This document shows positions 6,047-15,275 of a stretch of DNA of 15,615 bases, piece after piece; position 1 is the first letter of the stretch, and each line of letters begins with the position of its first letter. The notes under the pieces were generated by a model. That model was given only the letters and a program-made list of their open reading frames with translations. It was not told where the DNA came from and did no database searches. Origin of the DNA: Nocardioidaceae bacterium (GTDB taxonomy: Bacteria; Actinomycetota; Actinomycetes; Propionibacteriales; Nocardioidaceae); assembly GCA_013813125.1 (NCBI GenBank), contig JACCSH010000332.1, positions 1 to 15,615 of the forward strand, in the 5' to 3' direction. A program made the position numbers and the translations under genes.

Positions 6047-7345
6047 ATGACCGAGCCCACCGCCTCTGAGCGGCAGGCAGACGTCATCGTCGTCGGCGCT
6101 GGCCCGGCTGGGTCGACCGCCGCCGCCTACCTCGCCCAAGCCGGTGTGGATGTCCTTCTCCTCGAGAAGACCGCCTTCCCGCGCGAGAAGGTGTGCGGCG
6201 ACGGGTTGACCCCGCGAGCCGTGCGTCAGCTTGTCGCGATGGGCATCGACATCGACGGGCCGGGCTGGATGAAGAACCAGGGGCTGCGCATCGTCGGAGG
6301 GGGCCACCGCCTGGAGTTGCGATGGCCCGAACTGGGCGACTACCCCGACTACGGGCTGGTGCGCACCCGCCTCGACTTCGACGACATTCTCGCGCGCAAC
6401 GCGCAGAAGTCCGGAGCCCGGCTCTTCGAATCCACGGCCGTGACGGGGCCGATAGTCGACGACCAGACCGGCCGCATCAGTGGCGTGACCGCCAGACTCC
6501 TCGATGGCGATGGACGCAGAGCCGGTGACGAGGTCCACTACAAGGCTCCTCTCGTCATCGCCGCGGACGGCAGCTCGACCCGACTGAGCCTGGCCATGGG
6601 GCGGCAGAAACGCGACAACCGCCCCCTTGGCGTCGCCGTGCGCACCTACTACACGAGCCTCCGCCACGACGACGACTGGCTCGAGTCATGGCTCGAGCTG
6701 TGGGACGGCGAGCCCGGAAAGAGTGGTCTGCTTCCCGGCTACGGCTGGATCTTCGGAGTGGGAGACGGAACCGTCAACGTCGGTCTCGGCATCCTCAACA
6801 CCTCGCGGGCTTTCCAATCCGTCGACTACAAGGACCTGCTCGCCAAGTGGCTGGCATCCACCCCTGAGCGCTGGGGCTTGCGCGAAGAGAACCGAACGCA
6901 GCCCGTTCGAGGCTCGGCGCTGCCGATGGGCTTCAACCGCAAGCCCCACTATGCAGGCGGCCTGCTGCTCGCTGGTGACTCAGGCGGCATGGTCAACCCT
7001 TTCAACGGCGAGGGCATCGCCTACGCCATGGAGTCCGGTGAGATGGCGGCCGAGTCCGTCGTCCAGGCACGGAGCCGTACGACCACGGCCGGTCACGAGC
7101 GGGCTCTGCAAGGTTATGCAGGCGCACTCGACTCGCGCTACGGCGGCTACTACACGCTCGGCCGTTACTTCGTGACGGCCATCGGCAACCCGCGCGTGAT
7201 GCAACTCGCCACCAGACACGGACTGTCCAGACCGACGCTCATGCGCTTCACGCTCAAGCTCCTGGCCAACCTGACCGACGCCAGGCAAGGCAACGCCATG
7301 GACCATCTGATCAACGGCTTGTCCAAGCTGGCACCGGCGGCATGA
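6047..7345 (+). CDS. menJ: Geranylgeranyl-reductase-family oxidoreductase, probable menaquinone reductase MenJ
   Basis: This 432-aa FAD-dependent enzyme belongs to the geranylgeranyl reductase family. It has the Rossmann dinucleotide motif VVGAGPAGSTAA (15-26), the family CGDGLTPRAV (50-59), IAADGSSTRLS (171-181), the YGWIFGVGDGTVNVGLG substrate-domain stretch (232-248), and the FAD motif GDSGGMVNPFNGEGIAYAME (310-329). In mycobacteria the homologue MenJ saturates one isoprene unit of the menaquinone tail; placement between menG and nuo supports the same job here. An archaeal-type or chlorophyll-type lipid reductase is the alternative, made unlikely by context. No clear transmembrane helix is seen, so it is probably a peripheral membrane protein. 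The ATG at 6047 follows a strong Shine-Dalgarno. It ends 86 bp before nuoA with no obvious terminator between, so read-through into nuo is possible. Confidence 0.88.
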   Translation: MTEPTASERQADVIVVGAGPAGSTAAAYLAQAGVDVLLLEKTAFPREKVCGDGLTPRAVRQLVAMGIDIDGPGWMKNQGLRIVGGGHRLELRWPELGDYPDYGLVRTRLDFDDILARNAQKSGARLFESTAVTGPIVDDQTGRISGVTARLLDGDGRRAGDEVHYKAPLVIAADGSSTRLSLAMGRQKRDNRPLGVAVRTYYTSLRHDDDWLESWLELWDGEPGKSGLLPGYGWIFGVGDGTVNVGLGILNTSRAFQSVDYKDLLAKWLASTPERWGLREENRTQPVRGSALPMGFNRKPHYAGGLLLAGDSGGMVNPFNGEGIAYAMESGEMAAESVVQARSRTTTAGHERALQGYAGALDSRYGGYYTLGRYFVTAIGNPRVMQLATRHGLSRPTLMRFTLKLLANLTDARQGNAMDHLINGLSKLAPAA

Positions 7346-7362
7346 CATGACACACGAAGTCC

Positions 7363-7368
7363 TAGGAT
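7363..7368 (+). promoter_or_regulatory. Probable -10 element for the nuo operon
   Basis: TAGGAT fits TANNNT and lies in CCTAGGATGT, which matches the menJ promoter 10-mer at 9 of 10 bases. It predicts initiation near 7375 and a leader of about 56 nt before nuoA. The only -35-like candidate, ATGACA (7342-7347), has a short 15-bp spacer and overlaps the menJ stop. No copy of the menJ inverted repeat is present here. Confidence 0.5.
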
Positions 7369-7431
7369 GTTGCCGCCCGACCACGCGCGCGCCGCTCAGC
7401 GCAACCGACAGCATCAAGGGGACACGATCGA

Positions 7432-7791
7432 ATGAGTGAGTACTTCCCGATCCTGGTGCTCGGCGCCCTTGCCACCTTGTTCGCGGTCGGGTCAGTGGCG
7501 GCGAGTTCGCAACTGGGACCCAAGCGCTACAACCGCGCCAAGCTCGACTCCTACGAGTGCGGCATCCAGCCCACGCCCCAGCCGGCGGGTGGAGGAAAGT
7601 TTCCGGTGAAGTACTACATCACCGCCATGCTCTTCATCGTCTTCGATATCGAGATCATTTTCTTGTTCCCATGGGCCGTGCACTTCGACGAGATGAAGAT
7701 GTTCGGCCTGGTGGAGATGGTTCTGTTCATCGGCACCGTCTTCGTCGCCTATGCCTACGTATGGCGAAGAGGTGGCCTCGAATGGGACTGA
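7432..7791 (+). CDS. nuoA: NADH-quinone oxidoreductase subunit A
   Basis: NuoA (119 aa) is a small membrane subunit near the quinone chamber of NDH-1. Three transmembrane helices are visible at about 5-24, 62-82 and 90-111. The cytoplasmic loop after helix 1 has the conserved LDSYECGIQP (38-47), which includes the family cysteine, and helix 2 contains FDIEIIFLFPWA (71-82) with its conserved acidic residues. The start is supported by AAGGGGA (7416-7422), 9 nt upstream. It heads the nuo operon and is 61 bp from nuoB, the largest gap in the operon. Length is typical. Confidence 0.97.
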   Translation: MSEYFPILVLGALATLFAVGSVAASSQLGPKRYNRAKLDSYECGIQPTPQPAGGGKFPVKYYITAMLFIVFDIEIIFLFPWAVHFDEMKMFGLVEMVLFIGTVFVAYAYVWRRGGLEWD

Positions 7792-7852
7792 CGAAGAGGG
7801 CATGCAGAAACGTTCCGCCAGCTGAGCTGATCGACCCCAGCGGGGGCAACCG

Positions 7853-8407
7853 GTGGGGATAGAGGACAAGCTGCCATCCGGCGTGCTCTTGTCGAGTGTC
7901 GAGGGCCTCGCGGGCTACTTTCGCAAAGCCTCACTGTGGCCGGCCACTTTCGGTCTCGCGTGTTGCGCCATCGAGATGATGACATCGGGCGGACCGCGCT
8001 ACGACATGGCTCGCTTCGGCATGGAGGTGTTCCGAGCGTCACCACGTCAGGCTGACCTGATGATCGTCGCCGGTCGGGTCAGCCAGAAGATGGCGCCGGT
8101 CCTGCGTCAGATCTACGACCAGATGCCGAACCCGAAGTGGGTTCTCGCCATGGGGGTCTGCGCCAGCAGTGGGGGCATGTTCAACAACTATGCGATCGTC
8201 CAAGGGGTCGACCACGTCGTCCCGGTCGACATGTACCTTCCCGGCTGCCCGCCGCGTCCTGAGATGTTGATCGACGCTGTCCTCAAGCTGCACAACGACA
8301 TCCTGCACTCGAAGCTTGGGGCAAACCGAGGCACTGAGATCGAGGAAAACGAACGCGCAGCCCTCCTGAGCGCACCGACCTCCGACATGACCGGTCTGCT
8401 GCGATGA
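7853..8407 (+). CDS. nuoB: NADH-quinone oxidoreductase subunit B
   Basis: NuoB (184 aa) holds the terminal 4Fe-4S cluster N2 that passes electrons to menaquinone. The four ligands are seen as the tandem C37-C38 of [11 protein letters not shown]103 of [11 protein letters not shown] and C132 of LPGCPPRPE. The start is GTG at 7853, giving the family N-terminus GIEDKLPSG; a G-rich stretch (7842-7846) lies 6 nt ahead. The C-terminus (about 155-184) beyond the conserved core is short and variable. The stop overlaps the nuoC start as ATGA. Confidence 0.97.
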   Translation: MGIEDKLPSGVLLSSVEGLAGYFRKASLWPATFGLACCAIEMMTSGGPRYDMARFGMEVFRASPRQADLMIVAGRVSQKMAPVLRQIYDQMPNPKWVLAMGVCASSGGMFNNYAIVQGVDHVVPVDMYLPGCPPRPEMLIDAVLKLHNDILHSKLGANRGTEIEENERAALLSAPTSDMTGLLR

Positions 8408-9300
8408 CCGACGACGCGAACCTGCGCACCGGTGGCGTCGCGGGTGAAGGTCCGAACGCCCCCCCGGACAAGGAGGTGCACGAGGAACTTAAAGACCCCT
8501 CGTCGAGCAGCTCCGCACCAGGCGCACCGCCCGGAGAGCGGTCCCTCGTCGACAAGTCTGCTGCCGAGGGGTCGATCGCTGACAAGTCTCTCAACGACAA
8601 GTCAGTGGTGGTGAGCGACGACCCTGGTCCGCTGCCTCCTCACCAGGACCTCGATGTCATCGACGTGCGCCACGGCATGTTCGGTGTCACTGGCACTGGT
8701 GACACGTCCGGCTACGACGGCCTCGTCCGCCCGGTGGCGATCCCTGGTGCTACCGAACGACCGTATGGCGGGTGGTTCGACGCCGTAGCAGACCGCCTCG
8801 AGTCAGCACTGACCACTCGAGCTGGTGACACGTTGCCCAAGGTCGTCATCCACCGAGGCGAGATCACCTTTCACGTCGCGCGAGAGCAGCTTGTCGACGT
8901 CATGCAGACTCTGCGCGATGACGCCGGACTGCGCTTTGAGTTCTGCAGTGGAGTGAGCGGCGTCCACTATCCCCACGACTCCGGCGCTGAGCTGCATGCG
9001 GTCTACCACCTGCTCTCGATGACCCACAACCGGCGCGTCAGAGTCGAGGTGACGTGTCCTGATGCCGACCCGCACATTCCTTCGGTGGTAAGCGTCTACC
9101 CCACCAACGACTGGCATGAGCGCGAGACCTTCGACTTCTTCGGGATCATCTTCGACGGCCATCCGGCGCTGACTCGTATCGAGATGCCCGACGACTGGCC
9201 GGGCCACCCGCAACGCAAGGACTACCCACTGGGCGGCATCCCCGTCGAGTACAAGGGCGCGACGATCCCGCCGCCAGACCAGCGGAGGTCTTACAACTAA
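8404..9300 (+). CDS. nuoC: NADH-quinone oxidoreductase subunit C with long disordered N-terminus
   Basis: NuoC (298 aa) is the 30-kDa peripheral-arm subunit that packs against NuoD. The family core begins near residue 85; the signature [20 protein letters not shown] is at 237-256 and RKDYPLGG at 271-278. The first 80 residues or so are hydrophilic and of low complexity: a serine run (33-37), prolines and three DKS triplets (50-52, 60-62, 65-67) within loosely repeated SxxDKS units. Some N-terminal extension is usual in actinobacterial NuoC, but the repeats are distinctive. The ATG at 8404 overlaps nuoB as ATGA; a later start cannot be excluded, although no strong alternative ATG with a Shine-Dalgarno is evident before the core. 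The stop overlaps nuoD by one base (TAATG). Confidence 0.96.
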   Translation: MTDDANLRTGGVAGEGPNAPPDKEVHEELKDPSSSSSAPGAPPGERSLVDKSAAEGSIADKSLNDKSVVVSDDPGPLPPHQDLDVIDVRHGMFGVTGTGDTSGYDGLVRPVAIPGATERPYGGWFDAVADRLESALTTRAGDTLPKVVIHRGEITFHVAREQLVDVMQTLRDDAGLRFEFCSGVSGVHYPHDSGAELHAVYHLLSMTHNRRVRVEVTCPDADPHIPSVVSVYPTNDWHERETFDFFGIIFDGHPALTRIEMPDDWPGHPQRKDYPLGGIPVEYKGATIPPPDQRRSYN

Positions 9301-10646
9301 TGACGGACACGGTGCGAGATCCATACGCTGCCTCCGAGCAGGACACGACGTCCGGCAAGGTGTTCACCGTCACTGGCCAGGACTGGGACTCCGTGGTCGC
9401 TGGTCTCGACAACGAGTCCGACGAGCGGGTCGTCGTAAATATGGGGCCGCAGCACCCCTCGACGCATGGCGTTCTGCGACTGATCCTCGAGCTTGACGGG
9501 GAGACCGTCACCGAATGCCGCTTGGGAATTGGCTACCTGCACACCGGTATCGAGAAGAACATGGAGTACCGCTCCTGGACCCAGGGCGTCACGTTCTGCA
9601 CCCGGATGGACTACCTCTCTCCGTTCTACAACGAGGCTGCCTACTGTCTGGCTGTCGAGAAGCTGCTCGACATCGAGGGCGACATCCCTGAGAAGGCCAC
9701 CGTCATGCGGGTGCTTCTGATGGAGATCAATCGCATCTCGTCGCACCTGGTTGCCATCGCCACGGGTGGCATGGAGATCGGCGCCCTGACCGTGATGACC
9801 ATCGGTTTCCGGGAGCGCGAGCTCTGCCTCGACCTGTTCGAGCTGATCACCGGTCTGCGCATGAACTCCGCCTTCATCCGCCCCGGTGGTGTGGCCCAAG
9901 ACCTGCCGGCAGGCGCCCTCGACAAGGTCGACGAATTTCTCGCCCTGATGGAAAAGCGGCTTCCCGAGTACGCCGCGCTCTGCAACGCCAACCCGATCTT
10001 CAGGGGCCGCCTCGTCGACGTCGGCTATCTCGACCTCGCCGGCTGCCTCGCGCTGGGCATCACCGGTCCGGTGCTGCGCTCGACCGGCTATGACTGGGAC
10101 CTGCGCAAGAAGCAGCCCTACTGCGGCTACGAGACGTACGACTTCGACGTCATCACCCGTGATACCGCGGACAGCTACGGCCGCTTCCGCATCCGGGTCG
10201 ACGAGATGTGGGAGTCGCTCAAGATCATCCGCCAGGCCGCCGATCGGCTCCGCGGAATGGAGGGCGCGCCGGTGATGATCGCAGACAAGAAGATCGCGTG
10301 GCCCAGCCAGCTTTCCATCGGTTCTGATGGTCTGGGCAACTCGACCGACCACATCCGCCACATCATGGGCGAGTCGATGGAGGCTCTCATCCACCACTTC
10401 AAGCTCGTCACGGAGGGCTTTCGAGTGCCCACCGGGCAGGTGTACGTGCCGGTGGAGTCACCTCGAGGAGAGCTTGGCTGCCATCTCGTCTCCGACGGCG
10501 GCACGAAGCCATACCGGGCCCACTTCCGCGACCCTTCCTTCGCCCATCTGCAGGCCGCCCCCGCGATGAGCGAAGGTGGCCAGATCGCCGACATCATCGT
10601 GGCAGTGGCCAGCCTCGACCCTGTCATGGGAGGGGTGGACCGATGA
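9300..10646 (+). CDS. nuoD: NADH-quinone oxidoreductase subunit D
   Basis: NuoD (448 aa) is the 49-kDa subunit, which forms most of the quinone-binding pocket with NuoB and NuoH and descends from the hydrogenase large subunit. Visible motifs are [15 protein letters not shown] (47-61) with pocket histidines H52 and H56, GYLHTGIEK (78-86), and TRMDYLSP (101-108) with Y105 in the position of the conserved quinone-head tyrosine. The C-terminus ends with the family DPVMGGVDR. Hydrogenase nickel-site cysteines are absent, as expected for NuoD. The start overlaps the nuoC stop by one base, and the stop overlaps nuoE as ATGA, so translation is coupled on both sides. Confidence 0.97.
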   Translation: MTDTVRDPYAASEQDTTSGKVFTVTGQDWDSVVAGLDNESDERVVVNMGPQHPSTHGVLRLILELDGETVTECRLGIGYLHTGIEKNMEYRSWTQGVTFCTRMDYLSPFYNEAAYCLAVEKLLDIEGDIPEKATVMRVLLMEINRISSHLVAIATGGMEIGALTVMTIGFRERELCLDLFELITGLRMNSAFIRPGGVAQDLPAGALDKVDEFLALMEKRLPEYAALCNANPIFRGRLVDVGYLDLAGCLALGITGPVLRSTGYDWDLRKKQPYCGYETYDFDVITRDTADSYGRFRIRVDEMWESLKIIRQAADRLRGMEGAPVMIADKKIAWPSQLSIGSDGLGNSTDHIRHIMGESMEALIHHFKLVTEGFRVPTGQVYVPVESPRGELGCHLVSDGGTKPYRAHFRDPSFAHLQAAPAMSEGGQIADIIVAVASLDPVMGGVDR

Positions 10647-11518
10647 CCGTGCTCGAGCCAGCGGCGACATCGTCGCCTCATCCGGCCGCAACTTTGAGCT
10701 TGCCGGACTCGACGCTGGCGGAGCTGCACGAGCTCGTGAGCCGTTACCCGCAGGGCCGGTCTGCCCTGTTGCCGATGCTGCACCTCGTGCAAAGCGTCGA
10801 GGGTTGTGTGACGGCGCGGGGAATCGAGGTGTGCGCGGACATACTCGAGATCACCGCGGCCGAGGTGTCGGCGGTGGCGACGTTCTACACCATGTACAAG
10901 CGCCGCCCGGTCGGGGACTACCACGTTGGGGTCTGCACCAACACTCTGTGCGCGGTGATGGGTGGGGACGCCATCATGGACCGGCTAAAGAGCCACCTCG
11001 ACGTGGGCAACGACGAGACCACCGACGATGGCCGCATCACCCTCGAGCACGTCGAGTGCAACGCCGCCTGCGACTACGCCCCCGTGGTGATGGTCAACTG
11101 GGAGTTCTTCGACAACCAAACCCCCGAGTCGGCGGTGCGGCTCGTCGACGACCTGCGTGCCGGTGTGGAGGTGCAGGCGACGCGCGGCGCCCGGATCTGC
11201 AACTGGCGTGAGGCCGAGAGAGTACTCGCCGGCTTTCCGGACGACCGCGCCGACGAGGGTCCGGCTGCGGGACCAGCTTCCCTCGCGGGGCTCCGGTTGG
11301 CGCGTGCACGCAACTGGCAAGCTCCCGACCCAGACGCCACGGACGAGACGACCCGAGCCAGCGTCGACTCGGCTGGCAGCCCAGTCGACGCCGCCGAGCG
11401 GGCCGACACCTCGCGTGGGGAGTCGGAGGCCAAGATCGACCAGTCCCCGGCAGACACAGCTGAGTCGGCCAAGCCGTCACCGGACGCCGACGAGGAAACA
11501 GCGGGAAAGGACGCGTGA
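10643..11518 (+). CDS. nuoE: NADH-quinone oxidoreductase subunit E with long acidic C-terminal tail
   Basis: NuoE (291 aa) is the 24-kDa thioredoxin-fold subunit carrying the 2Fe-2S cluster N1a beside NuoF. Ligands are C98 and C103 (GVCTNTLC) and C139 and C143 (VECNAAC). The conserved fold ends near residue 200 ([15 protein letters not shown]). About 90 further residues are rich in Ala, Asp, Glu, Ser, Thr and Pro, with almost no hydrophobic content after residue 228, so they are likely disordered. Actinobacterial NuoE often has some extra tail. The start overlaps nuoD by 4 bp, and the stop at 11516-11518 overlaps the nuoF start. Confidence 0.95.
   Translation: MTVLEPAATSSPHPAATLSLPDSTLAELHELVSRYPQGRSALLPMLHLVQSVEGCVTARGIEVCADILEITAAEVSAVATFYTMYKRRPVGDYHVGVCTNTLCAVMGGDAIMDRLKSHLDVGNDETTDDGRITLEHVECNAACDYAPVVMVNWEFFDNQTPESAVRLVDDLRAGVEVQATRGARICNWREAERVLAGFPDDRADEGPAAGPASLAGLRLARARNWQAPDPDATDETTRASVDSAGSPVDAAERADTSRGESEAKIDQSPADTAESAKPSPDADEETAGKDA
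11506..11511 (+). promoter_or_regulatory. Ribosome binding site deciding the nuoF start
   Basis: AAAGGA lies 6 nt before the ATG at 11518 but only 3 nt before the GTG at 11515. The spacing favours the ATG, which overlaps the nuoE stop by one base. Either choice changes the protein by only one residue. Confidence 0.6.
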
Positions 11519-12861
11519 TGGTCGACACTCTGACCCCTGTGCTTTCTGACAACTGGGACCAAGACCGCGCGTGGCGCCTGTCGGCGTACGAGCGTTCCGG
11601 TGGCTACGCCGCGTTGCGCAAAGCGCTCGGCGAGAAGCAGGACGATCTCATCCAGCTCGTGAAGGACTCCCAGCTTCGCGGTCGAGGGGGTGCAGGGTTC
11701 CCGACCGGGATGAAGTGGGGCTTCATCCCGCAGGGGGACGGAAAGCCGCACTACCTCGTCGTCAACGCCGACGAGTCCGAACCCGGCACCTGCAAGGACA
11801 TCCCGTTGATGCTGGCGAGCCCGCACACCCTCATCGAGGGCGCCATCATCTCCGCGTACGCCATCCGTGCCAACTTCGCCTTCATCTACGTCCGCGGCGA
11901 GGTTCTCCACGTCGTACGCAGGCTGCAGCGCGCGGTTCAGGAGTGCTACTTGGCTGGTCACCTGGGCAAGGACATCCACGGCTCGGGCTACGACCTGGAT
12001 CTTGTGATCCACGCCGGGGCGGGTGCCTACATCTGTGGGGAGGAGACGGCGCTCCTCGACTCGCTCGAGGGCCGTCGCGGTCAGCCTCGGCTTCGTCCAC
12101 CGTTTCCTGCCGTAGCCGGTCTATATGCGTCGCCGACCGTCATCAACAACGTCGAGTCGATCGCGTCCGTGCCCTGCATCGTCAACTTCGGCGCAGACTG
12201 GTTCGCCTCGATGGGCACCGAGAAGAGCAAAGGGATGACCCTTTACTCGCTATCCGGCCACGTTGTCGGTCCCGGCCAGTACGAAGCCCCTCTCGGCATC
12301 ACCTTGCGCGAACTACTGGAACTGTCAGGTGGCGTGCGTCCCGGCCACCAGCTGAAGTTCTGGACGCCGGGCGGCTCCTCGACGCCGATCCTCACCGCCG
12401 AGCACCTCGACGTGCCGCTCGACTACGAGGCTGTCGCCGCTGCCGGCTCCATGCTCGGGACCAAAGCCCTGCAGATCTTCGACGAGACGACGTGTGTGGT
12501 CAGAGCGGTGCTGCGCTGGACCGAGTTCTACAAGCACGAGTCGTGCGGCAAGTGCACCCCCTGCAGGGAGGGCACCTGGTGGCTGGTGCAGACCCTGCAG
12601 AGGCTGGAGGACGGCGAGGGAACCGAGAGTGACCTCGACATGCTGCTCGACTTGTGTGACAACATCTTGGGGCGGTCGTTTTGTGCGCTCGGCGACGGCG
12701 CCACCTCGCCGATCACCTCGTCGATCGAGTTTTTCCGCGATGAGTACATCGCACACCTGACCCACGGGGGCTGCCCCTTCGACCCGCAAGCCGCCACGCT
12801 CTTTCCTGAGCCGGCCAGGTTGTCGGGAGCGACCGCTGTGACTTCCGGAGCAGGCGTATGA
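11518..12861 (+). CDS. nuoF: NADH-quinone oxidoreductase subunit F (NADH/FMN-binding)
   Basis: NuoF (447 aa) binds NADH and FMN and holds 4Fe-4S cluster N3, the entry point for electrons into the complex. The glycine-rich [12 protein letters not shown] is at 53-64, the FMN-contacting [14 protein letters not shown] at 81-94, and [15 protein letters not shown] at 171-185. The N3 ligands are C343, C346 and C349 of [12 protein letters not shown] and C389 of [10 protein letters not shown]. Length is standard. It overlaps nuoE by one base (or four with the GTG) and nuoG by four (ATGA). Formate-dehydrogenase or hydrogenase diaphorase homologues share these motifs, but the complete nuo order settles the identity. 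Confidence 0.97.
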   Translation: MVDTLTPVLSDNWDQDRAWRLSAYERSGGYAALRKALGEKQDDLIQLVKDSQLRGRGGAGFPTGMKWGFIPQGDGKPHYLVVNADESEPGTCKDIPLMLASPHTLIEGAIISAYAIRANFAFIYVRGEVLHVVRRLQRAVQECYLAGHLGKDIHGSGYDLDLVIHAGAGAYICGEETALLDSLEGRRGQPRLRPPFPAVAGLYASPTVINNVESIASVPCIVNFGADWFASMGTEKSKGMTLYSLSGHVVGPGQYEAPLGITLRELLELSGGVRPGHQLKFWTPGGSSTPILTAEHLDVPLDYEAVAAAGSMLGTKALQIFDETTCVVRAVLRWTEFYKHESCGKCTPCREGTWWLVQTLQRLEDGEGTESDLDMLLDLCDNILGRSFCALGDGATSPITSSIEFFRDEYIAHLTHGGCPFDPQAATLFPEPARLSGATAVTSGAGV

Positions 12862-15275
12862 CGACTGACCAGGCGGTCGAGCGGGCCGCCAAGACGGTGA
12901 CGCTGACCATCGACGACGTCGAGGTGACCGTCCCCGAAGGCACCTTGGTGATCCGCGCCGCCGAGGCCATCGGGGTTCAGATCCCCCGGTTCTGCGACCA
13001 CCCGCTGCTCGACCCCGTCGGCGCTTGTCGGCAATGCCTGGTCGACGTTCCCGACGCAGGTAACGGCAAGCCGATCCCGAAGCCGCCGATATCCTGCGCG
13101 CTCACCGTTGCAGACAAAATGGTGGTGCGTACCCAGCACTCTTCCCCGGTGGCCGACAAGGCGCAGCAGGGCATCATGGAGTTCCTGTTGATCAACCATC
13201 CGCTCGACTGTCCGGTCTGCGACAAGGGGGGCGAGTGCCCGCTGCAGAATCAGGCACTGTCCAACGGGAGAGGCGAGACGCGGTTCTCAGAGACCAAGCG
13301 CACCTTCCGCAAGCCGATCCATATCTCCGCCCAGGTGCTTCTCGACCGCGAACGTTGTGTGTTGTGCGCGCGTTGCACCCGCTTCAGTCAGCAGATCGCC
13401 GGTGATCCGTTCATCGCGCTCCTTGAACGCGGTGCGCTCCAGCAGGTCGGCATCTACGAGAAGGAACCGTTCGAGTCCTACTTTTCGGGCAACACGATCC
13501 AGATCTGCCCCGTGGGCGCCTTGACGTCAGCCTCCTATCGTTTCCGGTCCCGGCCCTTCGACCTCGTGTCGACCCCGACAGTTTGTGAGCACTGCGCTTC
13601 GGGTTGCGCCCTGCGCACCGACCACCGGCGGGGCAAGGTGACACGCCGGCTGGCGGGCAACGACCCGGACGTCAACGAGGAGTGGAACTGTGACAAGGGG
13701 CGGTTCGCGTTTGTCTCCAACCGCCTCGACGACAGGCTCACCCGCCCCCTGGTGCGAGACGACGAGGCAGGCGAGATGCGGCCCGCGTCCTGGCCGGAGG
13801 CGTTCGCTGTCGCTGCTCGGGGGCTCGCGGCGGCTCAAAGCTCCGTCGGGGTCTTGACGGGTGGGCGGCTCACCGCAGAGGACGCCTACGCCTACGGAAG
13901 GTTCGCTCGCGGCGTGCTCGGGACCAACGACATCGACTTTCGAGCCCGTGCCTCCACGGCTGAAGAGGCGGACTTCCTCGCGGCGCATGTCGCCGCACGG
14001 CCAGGGGTCACCTACGAGCAGCTCGAGCACGCGAACGCCGTGGTGCTGGTGGCATTTGAGCCCGAGGAGGAGTCACCGATCGTCTTCCTGCGCCTGCGCA
14101 AGGGAGTGCGAGCGCACGGCACCCGGGTGTATGGCGTTGCCTCTCACACCTCGCGCGGCCTCTTCAAGCTCGACGGCGGTCTTCTTCGAGCGCGGCCGGG
14201 CAGCGAGGCTCGAGTTGTCGAGCACATCGCTCACGATGGCACAGTCGCGCTCGACGGGGGCGGTGTGATTCTCGTCGGAGAGCGCGCCGCGGCGTCACCG
14301 GGCCTGCTGAGTGCCGTCGTACGCCTGGCTGAGTCGACAGGCGCCAAGATCGGTTGGGTGCCTCGTCGCGCCGGTGAGCGTGGCGCTCTCGAAGCTGGCC
14401 TGCTTCCCAACCTGCTGCCGGGTGGCCGACCTCTCAGTGACGCGGCGGCTCGCGTGGACCTGGCGGCAGCCTGGGGACTCGACGTCGTGTCTTCCACGCC
14501 CGGCCGAGATGGTGAGGCGATTCTGGCCGCGGCTACCGCTGGTGACCTCAAGGCGCTCGTGGTCGGCGGCGTCGACCTGTCCGACCTCGCCGACCCTGCC
14601 GCTGCCCTGTTGGCGCTCGAGACGGCGCCCTTCGTGGTGAGCCTCGAGGTCCGGCGGTCGCAGGTTACAGAGCGCGCTGATGTGGTGTTGCCTGTCGCGG
14701 CCACCGCCGAACGCGCCGGCACCTTCGTCAATTGGGAGGGACGCCTGCGTCCCTTCGCCAAGGTCCTCGAGACGTCGTCGCTGAGCGACATCCGCGTGCT
14801 TGCCGGCATCGCCGAAGAGCTCGGCACTCCATTAGGCTTCCGCACCGTTGACGAGGCTCGGCTAGAGATGCAAGAGCTCGGCCCGTGGGACGGCGCGCGA
14901 AGTGACTTTTCCCCAACAGCTGGGCTACCGTCGGCTCAGCCGGGCCAAGGTGAGATGGTCCTGTCCACCTGGCGGGTGCTCATCGACGACGCCCGGGCCG
15001 TAGCGGGTGAGCCGCATCTGCAGGCCACGGGCAACGCGCCGGTGGCAGTGGTCTCCGCAGTCGTACTGGCGCGGCTCGGACTCATCCCGGGGAATGCGGT
15101 GACAGTCGCCACTCAGCACGGCGCTGTCACGCTGCCGTCGGCGGTCGCCGACATAGCTGACGACGTCGTATGGGTGCCCAGTCGAGGACAAGCCGGTCCT
15201 GACAGCTTCAACCTGCATCGTGATCTGAGAGCCAAGTCGGGCACAGTCGTGCGCGTGGAGAGGGGCGTCGTCTGA
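12858..15275 (+). CDS. nuoG: NADH-quinone oxidoreductase subunit G
   Basis: NuoG (805 aa) is the 75-kDa iron-sulfur relay subunit. Four cluster sites can be read: 2Fe-2S N1b (C46, C57, C60, C80); 4Fe-4S N5 with its histidine ligand (H114, C118, C121, C127); N4 (C167, C170, C173, C217 in ICPVGALT); and N7 (C243, C246, C250, C278), the off-path cluster kept only in some bacteria. From about residue 240 the rest is a molybdopterin-oxidoreductase-like domain without the cofactor in known complexes. The C-terminal part (about 690-805) resembles the molydopterin-dinucleotide-binding fold of that family. The start overlaps the nuoF stop as ATGA, and the stop shares its last base with the nuoH ATG. 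A single NuoG of this length is usual for actinobacteria. Confidence 0.96.
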   Translation: MTTDQAVERAAKTVTLTIDDVEVTVPEGTLVIRAAEAIGVQIPRFCDHPLLDPVGACRQCLVDVPDAGNGKPIPKPPISCALTVADKMVVRTQHSSPVADKAQQGIMEFLLINHPLDCPVCDKGGECPLQNQALSNGRGETRFSETKRTFRKPIHISAQVLLDRERCVLCARCTRFSQQIAGDPFIALLERGALQQVGIYEKEPFESYFSGNTIQICPVGALTSASYRFRSRPFDLVSTPTVCEHCASGCALRTDHRRGKVTRRLAGNDPDVNEEWNCDKGRFAFVSNRLDDRLTRPLVRDDEAGEMRPASWPEAFAVAARGLAAAQSSVGVLTGGRLTAEDAYAYGRFARGVLGTNDIDFRARASTAEEADFLAAHVAARPGVTYEQLEHANAVVLVAFEPEEESPIVFLRLRKGVRAHGTRVYGVASHTSRGLFKLDGGLLRARPGSEARVVEHIAHDGTVALDGGGVILVGERAAASPGLLSAVVRLAESTGAKIGWVPRRAGERGALEAGLLPNLLPGGRPLSDAAARVDLAAAWGLDVVSSTPGRDGEAILAAATAGDLKALVVGGVDLSDLADPAAALLALETAPFVVSLEVRRSQVTERADVVLPVAATAERAGTFVNWEGRLRPFAKVLETSSLSDIRVLAGIAEELGTPLGFRTVDEARLEMQELGPWDGARSDFSPTAGLPSAQPGQGEMVLSTWRVLIDDARAVAGEPHLQATGNAPVAVVSAVVLARLGLIPGNAVTVATQHGAVTLPSAVADIADDVVWVPSRGQAGPDSFNLHRDLRAKSGTVVRVERGVV

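Noticed and set aside
7346..7431. A terminator or second Rex-like site between menJ and nuoA
   Set aside because: I find no stem with a T-tract and no GTGAA-N4-TTCAC arrangement in this stretch.
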